From: Chloroflexota bacterium
GTDB lineage: Bacteria > Chloroflexota > Anaerolineae > Anaerolineales > VGOW01
DNA: 64,000 nucleotides
Assembly (NCBI GenBank): GCA_016197225.1
Contig: JACPWC010000066.1
Location: 57,834 to 121,833, forward strand
Direction of reading: 5' to 3'
A program made the translations under genes and the position numbers. Position 1 is the stretch's first letter. Every line of letters begins with the position of its first letter. The notes under the pieces were generated by a model. That model was not told the DNA's origin, did not search any database, and saw only the letters and a program-made list of their open reading frames with translations. Shown here in pieces: positions 1 through 7,987 of this stretch.

Positions 1-246
1 CGCGGCATGGAGCGGCTGATGAAAGGCCGCACCAGTTTTGTGATCGCTCATCGTCTCTCGACGATCAAACGGGCCGACCGGATTCTGGTGATCGAAAACG
101 GCGGCATCTCGGAAGCCGGGTCGCACGCCGAACTGCTTCGCCAGCGCGGCCACTACTATCAACTGTACACCCGCCAGTTCCGGCGGGCTTTGGAACGTGA
201 GTATCGGCTGGGAGAGATGACGGGAAGGGTGGAGGTGGGAAGTTAG
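1..246 (+). CDS. ABC transporter ATP-binding/permease protein, C-terminal end (partial)
   Basis: The reading frame is already open at the window edge. The visible 81 residues are the end of an ABC exporter nucleotide-binding domain: the H-loop motif [15 protein letters not shown], the stretch [17 protein letters not shown] and a charged C-terminal tail. In this family (MsbA/LmrA-type half transporters) ATP hydrolysis drives export of lipids, drugs or peptides. The substrate cannot be told because the membrane domain, Walker A and signature motif lie upstream of the window. The neighbouring genes are unrelated, so this is probably the last gene of an upstream operon. Confidence 0.9.
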   Translation, partial: RGMERLMKGRTSFVIAHRLSTIKRADRILVIENGGISEAGSHAELLRQRGHYYQLYTRQFRRALEREYRLGEMTGRVEVGS

Positions 247-344
247 AGGGTGGGGCAGAGGATTAGAGGATTGGAGAATTGAAGGTCAGCAAGTCAGCAA
301 GTTCACAATTGACGAAGTTACCCACCGTAGTTACAATCTGATAC

Positions 345-398
345 ATGAGATTTGAATGGGATGAAGCCAAACGACTCGTCAACATCGAGAAGCAATGA
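345..398 (+). pseudogene. brnT: BrnT toxin remnant, first 17 codons
   Basis: A short frame encodes MRFEWDEAKRLVNIEKQ and then stops. The start matches the N-terminus of BrnT RelE-fold RNase toxins, which usually read M-x-F-E-W-D-x-x-K-x-x-x-N-x-x-K-H-G-V and run to about 90 residues. The frame ends exactly where the His of the KHG motif is expected, and its stop codon overlaps the brnA start (ATGA-type overlap at 395-398). This looks like an internal deletion that removed the toxin body but kept the coupling to the antitoxin. The peptide lacks all catalytic residues and cannot be an active RNase. Confidence 0.7.
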
Positions 399-709
399 AG
401 AAAAACTCTACTTCGAGGAAATCGGGTACTAACCTGAAACGACTGGATGCCATGACGGATTCCGATATTGACTTTTCGGATATTCCTGAAGTCACGCCCG
501 AAATGTTTGCCAAGGGCGTTGTCCGGCGTGGTCTCCAGCCAATTACGAAACGGCAACTTACCTTGCGGCTCGACAGCGATGTGATTGAGTGGTTCAAGAA
601 GCAGGGAAGCGGCTACCAAACCAAGATGAATGCTTTGTTGCGTGCCTATATGAAAGAACACGACAAAGCCGCCGGTTCGCAACCACGAGCCGTAACACGT
701 CGGGGTTAA
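395..709 (+). CDS. brnA: BrnA family antitoxin
   Basis: A 104-residue protein of the BrnA family (PF14384). These antitoxins bind BrnT through an N-terminal segment and bind DNA through a C-terminal ribbon-helix-helix. The sequence shows the family pattern: SDIDFSDIPEVTPEMFAKG near residues 25-42, then QLTLRLDSDVIEWFKKQGSGYQTKMNALLRAYM near 52-85, which is the RHH-like DNA-binding end. Translation is probably coupled to the 17-codon BrnT remnant just upstream. With no intact BrnT beside it, the protein is an orphan antitoxin. It may still bind its old operator or neutralise a BrnT encoded elsewhere (inference). Confidence 0.85.
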   Translation: MKKNSTSRKSGTNLKRLDAMTDSDIDFSDIPEVTPEMFAKGVVRRGLQPITKRQLTLRLDSDVIEWFKKQGSGYQTKMNALLRAYMKEHDKAAGSQPRAVTRRG

Positions 710-746
710 TCCACTGCGCCTGGATAGCCCGCCCAGCCGGGTAGGC

Positions 747-766
747 GGGGCGCTTTGCTGCGCCCC
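747..766 (+). terminator. GC-rich hairpin after brnA
   Basis: GGGGCGC (747-753) and GCGCCCC (760-766) form a perfect 7-bp stem around the loop TTTGCT. It lies 38 bp after the brnA stop and before the Wadjet promoter. There is no T-run, so it may be a weak or Rho-assisted terminator rather than a classical intrinsic one. Confidence 0.4.
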
Positions 767-891
767 AGCCCTCAGAACCGGGCGTGACGCCAAGCGTCTC
801 GCTTCACCTGCAGTGGCGCTCAAGCCTTGAACACCCTAACGCCAGTTGTCTGTCCGAAAGGCCATTTATCTTAAAGAATCGGTTTTTCTTC

Positions 892-920
892 TTGACACGT
901 CTGCCAGTATGCCGTATACT
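892..920 (+). promoter_or_regulatory. Consensus sigma-70-type promoter of the regulator-Wadjet operon
   Basis: TTGACA (892-897), a 17-bp spacer, and TATACT (915-920). This is nearly perfect for a housekeeping sigma promoter and sits 25 bp before the ATG of the XRE regulator, with the jet genes following on the same strand. Confidence 0.75.
906..920. promoter_or_regulatory. Candidate operator over the -10 box
   Basis: AGTAT (906-910) and ATACT (916-920) are inverted around GCCGT and cover the -10 element. A dyad of this size is typical for XRE/Cro-type dimers. The small XRE protein encoded directly downstream is the obvious candidate to bind it and to repress both its own gene and the Wadjet genes. 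Inference from position and symmetry only. Confidence 0.4.
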
Positions 921-945
921 ACGACAAATAGAACAAAAGTTCGAC

Positions 946-1191
946 ATGAAAATCTCTACTTCCGGCAGACTCACCATCCTTCTCGGCAAACAGCAAGCCG
1001 CCACCGGCGAGCGGCTCACGCTCCGCAAGTTGGCGCACCAGGCCAATGTCCCCAAAGACTTTGTCTACCGGCTGGATTCCGGCGAAGCGCGTTATATTGA
1101 TCTCGATGCGCTGGGGCGCTTGTGCGCCGCCCTCAACTGCCGCATCGAAGACATTCTTCTCTGGGACGCCGATGGCCGCCAACCCGTTTGA
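946..1191 (+). CDS. Small XRE-family helix-turn-helix regulator upstream of Wadjet
   Basis: An 81-residue Cro/CI-like DNA-binding protein. The HTH spans about residues 22-62: LTLRKLAHQANVPKDFVYRL is the helix-turn-helix and DLDALGRLCAALNCRIEDILLW the closing helices, a pattern of the HTH_26/XRE group. I chose the ATG at 946 because it lies 25 bp after a consensus promoter; upstream codons in the same frame would include the promoter itself. The gene overlaps the start of jetA by 20 bp, so both are on one transcript. Likely role: autoregulator that limits expression of the defence operon. Confidence 0.8.
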   Translation: MKISTSGRLTILLGKQQAATGERLTLRKLAHQANVPKDFVYRLDSGEARYIDLDALGRLCAALNCRIEDILLWDADGRQPV

Positions 1192-2605
1192 CGTTCTGCC
1201 CGTCAACCTCTTCAACCTGTTCAGCACTCAGGGCTATACCACCCTGCAGCGCCATTACATGGCCATCCTGCTCCGCCTGTATTCGCTGGCCGAGTTCAAC
1301 CGCTTCGGCCTGACTCGCGAGACGGTCATTGCCGAGATCGTGGATTATTTGAAAACGGCGGGCGCCGAGGCGGAGATCGCCGCCGAGATGGAAGCCGCCG
1401 ATTCCGAGACGGACTCCCCCTCCCTCACCGGCCAGAAAACCGAACACGATTACGCGGCCTACCTTCTTCGTCGCCTGGCCGACACCGGCTGGGTCGAGCG
1501 CGAACAACACGCCGACTACACCGAAACCATCACTCTGCCCGACTACGCCTTCACCCTGTTGGAAGCCTTGCGAGTGGTGCAGGAACAGAAGCCGCGCGAG
1601 TTCAGCGGCCAGCTTTACACCGCCCATCAACTGCTGGCCGGTTCGCGCAACAAAGACTTCTCGCCGGCGCTGGCCCTCACTCAGGCTTACGAAAACGTGC
1701 GGCAGGTGGTGCGCGGCCTCAACGAACTCAACCAGAACATCCGCCGCTACATCGAACGGGCCACCCGCGGGCGCGACCCGGCCGAGCTTCTGCGATTGCA
1801 GTTCGACGATTACGCGCAAACGCTTGGCCCGGCCTATCACGCCCTCAAAACTTCCGACCATGTTTCGCGCTACCGGCGTGACATCGTAGCCAAGCTGGGA
1901 TCGTGGGCGCGCAACCGCGACTGGCTCGAAAACACCGCCGCCGAGTTGGCCGCCCAGGGACGCTACACCCCCGCTCAGGCCGAGCAGGAGATCAGCCACG
2001 CCATCCAGTTCATCATCCATCAACTGGAGAGCCTCGACCCTCTGCTCGAAGAAATTGACCGCCGCCACGCGCAATACTTGCGAACTTCTCTCCGGCAGAT
2101 TCGCTATCAACTGATCAGCGCCGACGGCAGTTTCAAGGAGCGGCTGGTTTCGCTGGGGCGCGGGCTGGCGGCGATGCAGAGCGAGGGCGAATTTTTTTTG
2201 CCGGACGAGATGCCGTATCCTCAACTTCATCCGGTGCGCGAGCCGGACCTGCACAGCTTCTACACCCCGCCTCAGCGCCGCGCGCCGTTCACCCCGGTGG
2301 CCCTTGTTTCTCCGGCCCTCACTCCGGGTGAATTGGCCACCTTGCGCGCTGACACTCTGCAAGATGTAACCCAGGCCCTCACGCCCGACAAGGTCAACCG
2401 CTACGTTCTCGGATTCTTCAACGGCCACCGCCACCTGCACGTCTCCGAACTCCCGCCTGAAGTCACCGCCGACCTGCACTTGCTAACCACCATCATCGCC
2501 TACGGCCACCATCCCGAAGTGAGTTACGGAATTGAAGTGGTTGACGGCGACCCCGTCCAACTCGGCCTCTATCGTGTCGTTCCCTTCCAATTTTCCAAGC
2601 TTTAA
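1172..2605 (+). CDS. jetA: Wadjet defence protein JetA (kleisin-like subunit)
   Basis: 477 residues from ATG 1172, starting MAANPFDVLPVNLFNLFS, the usual start of the JetA family of the DUF5716 type (Wadjet type II-like; the subtype is my judgement). In Wadjet, JetA is the kleisin (MukF-like) that bridges the JetC ATPase heads and recruits JetB; the complex extrudes DNA loops and leads to cleavage of small circular plasmids. The N-terminal part looks winged-helix (YMAILLRLYSLAEFNRFGLTRETVIAEIVDYL, read in pieces), the middle is helical and charged, and the C-terminal part holds HVSELPPEVTADLHLL. The start overlaps the end of the regulator gene and the stop is 4 bp before jetB. Confidence 0.85.
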   Translation: MAANPFDVLPVNLFNLFSTQGYTTLQRHYMAILLRLYSLAEFNRFGLTRETVIAEIVDYLKTAGAEAEIAAEMEAADSETDSPSLTGQKTEHDYAAYLLRRLADTGWVEREQHADYTETITLPDYAFTLLEALRVVQEQKPREFSGQLYTAHQLLAGSRNKDFSPALALTQAYENVRQVVRGLNELNQNIRRYIERATRGRDPAELLRLQFDDYAQTLGPAYHALKTSDHVSRYRRDIVAKLGSWARNRDWLENTAAELAAQGRYTPAQAEQEISHAIQFIIHQLESLDPLLEEIDRRHAQYLRTSLRQIRYQLISADGSFKERLVSLGRGLAAMQSEGEFFLPDEMPYPQLHPVREPDLHSFYTPPQRRAPFTPVALVSPALTPGELATLRADTLQDVTQALTPDKVNRYVLGFFNGHRHLHVSELPPEVTADLHLLTTIIAYGHHPEVSYGIEVVDGDPVQLGLYRVVPFQFSKL

Positions 2606-2609
2606 CGCC

Positions 2610-3239
2610 ATGGCCCTCGAAACAACCGTCCTGCCCGGCCTCACCGATCTCCCCGACAAAGCCCGCCGCGACCTGCCGCGGGTGGTCAACCGCCTGTTGG
2701 GAGAGACTTTCCTGTATCAGGACGTGGAAGAGGACAAGGACGATTATTATTTTGTCCATCGCTACCGCCCGGTTGTCGAAAGCGCCGTCAACCTGGCCGG
2801 CTTCAATCTTTTGCACGACGACTACCACCGCATCTTTCAGGCCGTCTCCGAGTTCAGTTATTGCCGCGCACACTACCGGCTGGACGAAACATTGATGATC
2901 GTCGTTCTGCGCAAGCTGTACGAGGAACACATGGAACGCCTCAGCCTGGCCAACGATCCAGTGGTCACCGTGAGTGAAGTGCGCGAAGAATATCGGGCCA
3001 TCACCGGCAAGGAACGCGATCTGGGCATCGTCCAGTACGAAACCATCCTGCGCAAGTTGCGGACGATGGGATTGGTGGAGGCGCTCGACGGCAAGACGAT
3101 TGACGTGCGCAACGGAGAGACTCGCCTGCGCTTGCGCGGCTCGGTGAAATTGATCTTGCCGGTGAAAACGGCGGGTGAGATGGAAGCCTGGGTGAAGAAG
3201 TACCAAAAGGTGGAAAAGGAAGAGGAGGAAGTTGAGTAG
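2610..3239 (+). CDS. jetB: Wadjet defence protein JetB (KITE subunit, DUF4194)
   Basis: 209 residues. JetB is the MukE/KITE-like winged-helix subunit that dimerises on the JetA kleisin. Characteristic stretches are VNRLLGETFLYQ near residue 25, YRPVVESAVNLAGFNLLHDD near 50-70, then LDETLMIVVLRKLYEEH and ILRKLRTMGLVEAL, all typical of DUF4194. The C-terminus is an acidic/basic tail (KKYQKVEKEEEEVE). I chose ATG 2610, 4 bp after the jetA stop; an upstream ATG at 2532 would overlap jetA by 74 bp and adds residues without family character. Same operon as jetA; a 96-bp repeat-bearing gap separates it from jetC. Confidence 0.85.
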   Translation: MALETTVLPGLTDLPDKARRDLPRVVNRLLGETFLYQDVEEDKDDYYFVHRYRPVVESAVNLAGFNLLHDDYHRIFQAVSEFSYCRAHYRLDETLMIVVLRKLYEEHMERLSLANDPVVTVSEVREEYRAITGKERDLGIVQYETILRKLRTMGLVEALDGKTIDVRNGETRLRLRGSVKLILPVKTAGEMEAWVKKYQKVEKEEEEVE

Positions 3240-3335
3240 TCGAGTAGTCAAGCAGTCGGGTGGTCAAAGGGCATTTTACGACCGCCGGCTTGACCACCGA
3301 ACTACACGACCACTCGACCACCAGACTAACCGACC
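3240..3335. repeat. Degenerate repeat hairpin between jetB and jetC
   Basis: Short units of the kind GAGTAGTC / CAAGCAGTC / GGGTGGTC run over about 3231-3268 and their complements (TTGACCACC, GACCACTC, GACCACCAG) over about 3290-3325, giving a long imperfect hairpin inside the operon. It is the same style of element as found in many gaps of this window. It could slow or partly terminate transcription before jetC. Confidence 0.5.
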
Positions 3336-6300
3336 ATGAAGACTCTAACCCGCATCCGCCTCGTCAACTGGCATCTGTTTGAAAACACAACCGTTACCTG
3401 CAACGGCACGACCTATCTCATCGGCGTCAACGGCGTAGGCAAGTCCACGATTCTGGATGCAGTGCAGTTTGCCCTGGTGGGCGGCCAGCGCGATGTGAAA
3501 TTCAACCAGGCGGCGCTGGCCGGCGGCAAGCGCTCGCTGGCCGCTTACGTGCGCGGTGAACTTGGCACCGAGGGCCAGCGTTACTTGCGCGGCGACACGA
3601 CGGGCGTGGTCGCCCTCGAATTCCGCAACCCGGACGACACCTTCTTCGTTCACGGGGCCGTCATTGACGCTTACGAAGACGGACGCGCTCCCGACGTGCT
3701 GTACTTCATTGTTCACAACGCGCAGTTGAACGACGATTGGTTCTTCAAAGCGCCCGGCCTGCTCTTCGACACTCGCGCTTTCAAACGTCACCTCGAGCAC
3801 TTTGCCCTGCCGCGCCGGGCCAAGGCCGAAGTCTTTGCCCGCGTCGAAGATTACCGCTTTCACCTGCTCAACCGCCTCGGCCAGCTTCGCGAAACCTTCC
3901 CGTCGCGCATCGTCAAAGGCCTGGCCTTCACCCCGCTCACCGACATCCGCCGGTTTGTGACGGAGTATTTGCTGGATGAGAATCTGGTGGATGTGAAGAC
4001 TCTGCAGGCGCAACTCGAAACGCTCCGCCACTTCGAAGGTCTGGCCGCCGACATCCGCGAGCGCATTGCCGTTCTCAATCAGATCGGCGAATTTGATCAG
4101 GAGCGGCTTGCCAACCGCCGCCGCCGCGTCACCAACGGCTACGTTCAGCGCCGCGCCCAGGCCGACGCCCACCTGGCCGATCTCAAAATGCGGCGGCTCG
4201 AACTCGACGAAGCCCGCCTGGAACTCAGCCGCGCCCGCCTCGGGCGCGATGACCTGGCCGAGCAGATCAAACGCGCCCAAACGGCTTCGGTGGAGGCGCA
4301 AGTGGCGTTGCAGACCGACACGACCGCCATTCGCGAACGCGACTTGCGAGAGAAGATTGTTACCCTCGACGCCGAACTCAAGCAGTTGCGTGAGAGCGAA
4401 TCGCGCCTCACCGCCTCTCTCGCCCGCGAGGTGGACGACGCCAAAAAGTTGCGGAAACTCCTCCTCGCCGACGGTCTCCCCGTCCCGCCCGCCCTCGACG
4501 AATTCATTGCCGACCCTCAGTCCCAAATTTCCACGCGAAGCGTCCAATCCTCCATTGAAGCTCTGGGCCAGGAGTATGCCAGCCGGGAAGCCATTCTCAA
4601 GGAGCAGGTGCGCGCCCTGCGTGAAGAAGGGGAACAGCTTGAGAAAGAGATTCGGCAACTGAAGACGGGCGACCGCGAGACGAGTTACGAGACCGAAGCG
4701 CCCGAAGCCGCCCGCCTGCGCCGCCTGCTCCGCGCCGAGCTTGGGCTGGGGGCCGACGAGGTGCTCTTCCTTTGCACCGCATTGCAAGTGCCGGATGAAA
4801 CGTGGCAGGACGCGGTGGAGGGCGTGCTCGGCCACAACCGCTTTACCCTGCTGGTTCCGCCAAGCCGCTACGACGAGGCTATGCGCCTCTATCGCGAGCG
4901 GCGGCACCAAGACAACCTGCACGGCGTGGGCCTGCTCGACTCGGCCCGCATCGTAAGGGCAGTTCATGAACTGCCCCAACGTGTCCGCTCCAATTCGCTG
5001 GCCGCCGAAGTTCACACCGGCCACCCGGCCGCCCGCGCCTTTGTTGACCTCGTCCTGGGCGGCTACGTGAAGTGCGACTCGCTGGAAGATTTGCGCGAGC
5101 ACCGCGCCGCCGTGACTCGCGAGTGTTTCGTGCGCCGCAACTTTACGACCAGCCACCTCAACCCGCGCATCTATCACCGCTGGTTCATCGGCGAGCGCGC
5201 CCTGCCACGCCAGATCGAGCAACGCGAGGCGCGGTTGAAAGAGATCGGCGGCGAGATGGCCGGCCTGGCCGGGCAGGCGGCGGCCTTGAAGGAAAGACTC
5301 GCTCTCACTCGCGACAAGGCCCGGCCCCTGCTCGAACTCGAACACGGCTTGCCGCTTTTGGCTCGCCTGCCTGAGATCACCCGTCAGGCGCGAACACTGC
5401 GCCAAGAACTGGGACGTTTGGATCGGGCTTCGGTGGAGGCGTTGAAGGCTGAGGCGGATCGTTGCCAGCACGAACTGGACGGATTGCAGAATCAAGCCCG
5501 GGAGCTGGACCAGCACGCCGGCGGGCTTGAGGCCAGATCAAGGGCGCTGGAAACAGAGACGGTTCCCCGGTTGGAAAGTTCGGTGGAGGCGGCGAGTCAA
5601 AGCGCAAAACAGTTCCTCGAATCCGAGGCGGCCGATCCAGAAACGATCGAGGAGATCGAAAAAGAGTACAGCCGCCGCCGCGAGCGCCAGCCGCTGGAGA
5701 CGGTGCTGGCCAACGCCACCCGCTACGAGGGCGACTATCAAACCGCCGAGGCCCGGAGCCGCGACCGGTTGCGCGAAGCCAAGCAGGCTTACAGCCTCAA
5801 GTACGATTTCGGCTACGACACCGACGAAGACGCGGCGCGTTACACCGCCGAGCGCGAGAAGTTCGAGAAGTCGGAACTGCCGCAGTACGAGGCGCGCATT
5901 GCCAGCCAGCGCGCCCTGGCCGAGCAGGAGTTGGTGGAGAACTTTATTCACCGCCTGCGCGAGCAGATTGACGACGCCCGCCAGCAGTTGGATTACCTGA
6001 ACGCAACTTTGAAGGATTTGCGTTTCGGCGGCGAGCGGTTCGAGTTTATCACCCGCGCCTCGCCCGCCCTCAAACAAGTCCACGACATGATCGTGGACAG
6101 CCAGCAGGTGTTGGGCGACTCGCTGTTCGAGTCCGACTTCCGGCAGAAGCACCAGCAGGGCTGGGATTTGCTGTTTGAGCGGCTGACGCGCACCGACGAC
6201 GAGACGGCCAGCGATCTGCGCGAGCTTCAGGACTATCGCAACTACCTTGAATACGACATCCGCATTCACTACCCCAACAGTGACCGCGCCCTGTTGAGCC

Positions 6301-6647
6301 AGATCAACGCCAAGAAGTCGGGCGGTGAGACGACGACGCCGTTCTACGTGGCCATGGCCGCCTCGTTCGCCCAGGCCTACCGCCTCAACCAGCCTCGCCC
6401 TTCGGACACAATCCGTCTGGCGCTCTTCGACGAAGCATTCTCGAAGATGGACACGGCCCGCACAGCCAGCGCCCTGCAATTCATGCGCGATACGGGTCTG
6501 CAGGTGCTCCTGGCGACTCCGCCCGACAAATCAGGCGCGCTCCTGGCCCACGTCGACTCGGTTCGCACCGTCGTCCGCAAAAACGGGCATTCGTTTGTGA
6601 TTGAAATTGACAAGGCGGAGATGATGAAGGAGTTGGAAGGGGGATGA
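3336..6647 (+). CDS. jetC: Wadjet defence protein JetC (SMC/MukB-like ATPase)
   Basis: 1103 residues, the SMC motor of Wadjet. Walker A GVNGVGKST lies at about residues 30-38. Long heptad-rich coiled coils fill about 225-460 and 640-970, with a hinge-like globular part between (about 460-640, holding the conserved YVKCDSLEDL). The C-terminal head has the ABC signature KSGGE at about 993-997, Walker B LALFDEAF near 1030 and the D-loop SKMD. JetC dimerises through the hinge, hydrolyses ATP and extrudes plasmid DNA for cutting by JetD. The stop overlaps the jetD start (ATGA-type), so the two are translationally coupled. Confidence 0.93.
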   Translation: MKTLTRIRLVNWHLFENTTVTCNGTTYLIGVNGVGKSTILDAVQFALVGGQRDVKFNQAALAGGKRSLAAYVRGELGTEGQRYLRGDTTGVVALEFRNPDDTFFVHGAVIDAYEDGRAPDVLYFIVHNAQLNDDWFFKAPGLLFDTRAFKRHLEHFALPRRAKAEVFARVEDYRFHLLNRLGQLRETFPSRIVKGLAFTPLTDIRRFVTEYLLDENLVDVKTLQAQLETLRHFEGLAADIRERIAVLNQIGEFDQERLANRRRRVTNGYVQRRAQADAHLADLKMRRLELDEARLELSRARLGRDDLAEQIKRAQTASVEAQVALQTDTTAIRERDLREKIVTLDAELKQLRESESRLTASLAREVDDAKKLRKLLLADGLPVPPALDEFIADPQSQISTRSVQSSIEALGQEYASREAILKEQVRALREEGEQLEKEIRQLKTGDRETSYETEAPEAARLRRLLRAELGLGADEVLFLCTALQVPDETWQDAVEGVLGHNRFTLLVPPSRYDEAMRLYRERRHQDNLHGVGLLDSARIVRAVHELPQRVRSNSLAAEVHTGHPAARAFVDLVLGGYVKCDSLEDLREHRAAVTRECFVRRNFTTSHLNPRIYHRWFIGERALPRQIEQREARLKEIGGEMAGLAGQAAALKERLALTRDKARPLLELEHGLPLLARLPEITRQARTLRQELGRLDRASVEALKAEADRCQHELDGLQNQARELDQHAGGLEARSRALETETVPRLESSVEAASQSAKQFLESEAADPETIEEIEKEYSRRRERQPLETVLANATRYEGDYQTAEARSRDRLREAKQAYSLKYDFGYDTDEDAARYTAEREKFEKSELPQYEARIASQRALAEQELVENFIHRLREQIDDARQQLDYLNATLKDLRFGGERFEFITRASPALKQVHDMIVDSQQVLGDSLFESDFRQKHQQGWDLLFERLTRTDDETASDLRELQDYRNYLEYDIRIHYPNSDRALLSQINAKKSGGETTTPFYVAMAASFAQAYRLNQPRPSDTIRLALFDEAFSKMDTARTASALQFMRDTGLQVLLATPPDKSGALLAHVDSVRTVVRKNGHSFVIEIDKAEMMKELEGG

Positions 6648-7972
6648 ATTTCACTCCCTCCGCCGACGTTGCCGCCATCCTGAATGATTTGCTCGACGCT
6701 TTCGAGCGCCGCCCACCCCTCTCTCCGGTCGCGCACGCTTTGCGTGAGCGACGCGAAGCAAAGTCGAAGGAGCGACAGGAGAGGGGGGCCGGAGGAGTGA
6801 GGCGGGCCATCCGCTGCAACTTAAACGCTCTGCCTCACCTCGCTTACCACAGCCAGGCCGATCCCGCCCCGCGCCAGATTGCCAACGAACAACTTACCCG
6901 TCTTGAAGAGGCGGGCATTGTTCGATTGGCCTGGCAACCCGGCGAGACCGGCCACCTGCTGGCCGCCGTCACCCTGATCCCCGAACAAGCCGACTCTGTT
7001 TTCAACCTCCTCAAGCGCACGCCGCTGGCAACCCGCCGCGCCCGCCTGGGCGAGATTCTGTTGGGCGACCGATTCCGATTCTCCGACTGGCGGCGGCAGG
7101 CCATTGACGCCGCCATTGGCCAACTGCGCGAAGAAAAATCGCCGGCACCGTTCAGCCTCGCCGACGACGATTTCAATCGCGACCTGCTCACCGCCCTGGC
7201 CGCGCTCGACGAGGTGCGCGAGGAAACGCCCTACCGCGTCTTCAGCGTCCGCCTTTTCAACGACAGCAAACGATTTGACGAATTGATGGGCGCAGTGACG
7301 ACTCTGGCCCGGCGCCACCAGGCCGAGTGGCGGGAATTGTCGAACGCGGAAATTTTGCAGGAATTGAATCTGGTCGCCAACCCCGGCCATCTTTACCTGC
7401 ACGGCCCGTGGCAATTGGTGGACGAAGACGGCCAGGCGCTCTTGCTCGGCGAGTTTCAGCCGTCGGTCGGCATCCCGGCGGCGCAGGCGGCGCGTCTAAA
7501 ACGCGCCTCTGTTTCGACCCCGAACGTCATCTGCGTCGAGAACCCGACTTCTTTCTACGAACTCATCCGGGGAAACCGCGATCCACTATCGGCCATTTGT
7601 CTGTGGGGCAACCCCTCGCCCGCCTGCCGCCACCTGCTCCGTTGCCTGCCCGAAGAAACGGCGCTGTTCGTTTGGGCCGACATTGACTACGGCGGCCTCA
7701 ACATCCTGGCCCAGCTGCGCGAACAAGTGAACCGGGACGCTCAACCTTATCGGATGGATATTGAGACGCTCGACTCTCACTCGCGCTGGGCGCGGCCCCT
7801 CTCCTCCGCCGACGTTGCCAACCTCACCCGCCTCACCCGCCGCCCCGCCCTGGCCGACATGCGCCCCCTCATCGCCCACCTTTTACAATGTGGTTTGAAG
7901 CTGGAACAGGAAGCCATCGCCAGCGCGCCTGAAGGACACGCAACCGTTTTACCGGTTCCAAAATCCGAGTGA
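6644..7972 (+). CDS. jetD: Wadjet defence protein JetD (Toprim nuclease subunit)
   Basis: 442 residues. JetD is the TOPRIM (topoisomerase VI-like) nuclease that cleaves the plasmid held by JetABC; domains match DUF3322/DUF2220. The Toprim metal residues are visible: Glu in VENPTSFYEL (residue 299) and the DID motif in WADIDYGGLNIL (residues 346 and 348). An N-terminal helical and winged-helix part precedes them. Residues of about 25-48 (arginine/lysine-rich, RERREAKSKERQERGAG) are coded by an inverted-repeat element and look like an insertion in an otherwise conserved N-terminal region. Convergent with the aldehyde dehydrogenase gene, only 15 bp away. Confidence 0.88.
   Translation: MNFTPSADVAAILNDLLDAFERRPPLSPVAHALRERREAKSKERQERGAGGVRRAIRCNLNALPHLAYHSQADPAPRQIANEQLTRLEEAGIVRLAWQPGETGHLLAAVTLIPEQADSVFNLLKRTPLATRRARLGEILLGDRFRFSDWRRQAIDAAIGQLREEKSPAPFSLADDDFNRDLLTALAALDEVREETPYRVFSVRLFNDSKRFDELMGAVTTLARRHQAEWRELSNAEILQELNLVANPGHLYLHGPWQLVDEDGQALLLGEFQPSVGIPAAQAARLKRASVSTPNVICVENPTSFYELIRGNRDPLSAICLWGNPSPACRHLLRCLPEETALFVWADIDYGGLNILAQLREQVNRDAQPYRMDIETLDSHSRWARPLSSADVANLTRLTRRPALADMRPLIAHLLQCGLKLEQEAIASAPEGHATVLPVPKSE
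6716..6786. repeat. Palindromic element embedded in jetD coding sequence
   Basis: CCCCTCTCTCCGGTCGC (6716-6732) is inverted as GCGACAGGAGAGGGG (6772-6786) with one substitution and a 2-bp gap. The inner part (GCGTGAGCGACGCGAAGC) is also dyad-like. The element stays in frame and adds a basic segment to JetD. It resembles a dispersed intergenic hairpin that has landed inside a gene. Confidence 0.6.
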
Positions 7973-7987
7973 GTCCCAAATCTATTT

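Noticed and set aside
3345..5516. Long minus-strand frame (723 codons) opposite jetC
   Set aside because: Antisense to conserved jetC. No recognisable domain; arises from codon bias in GC-rich DNA.
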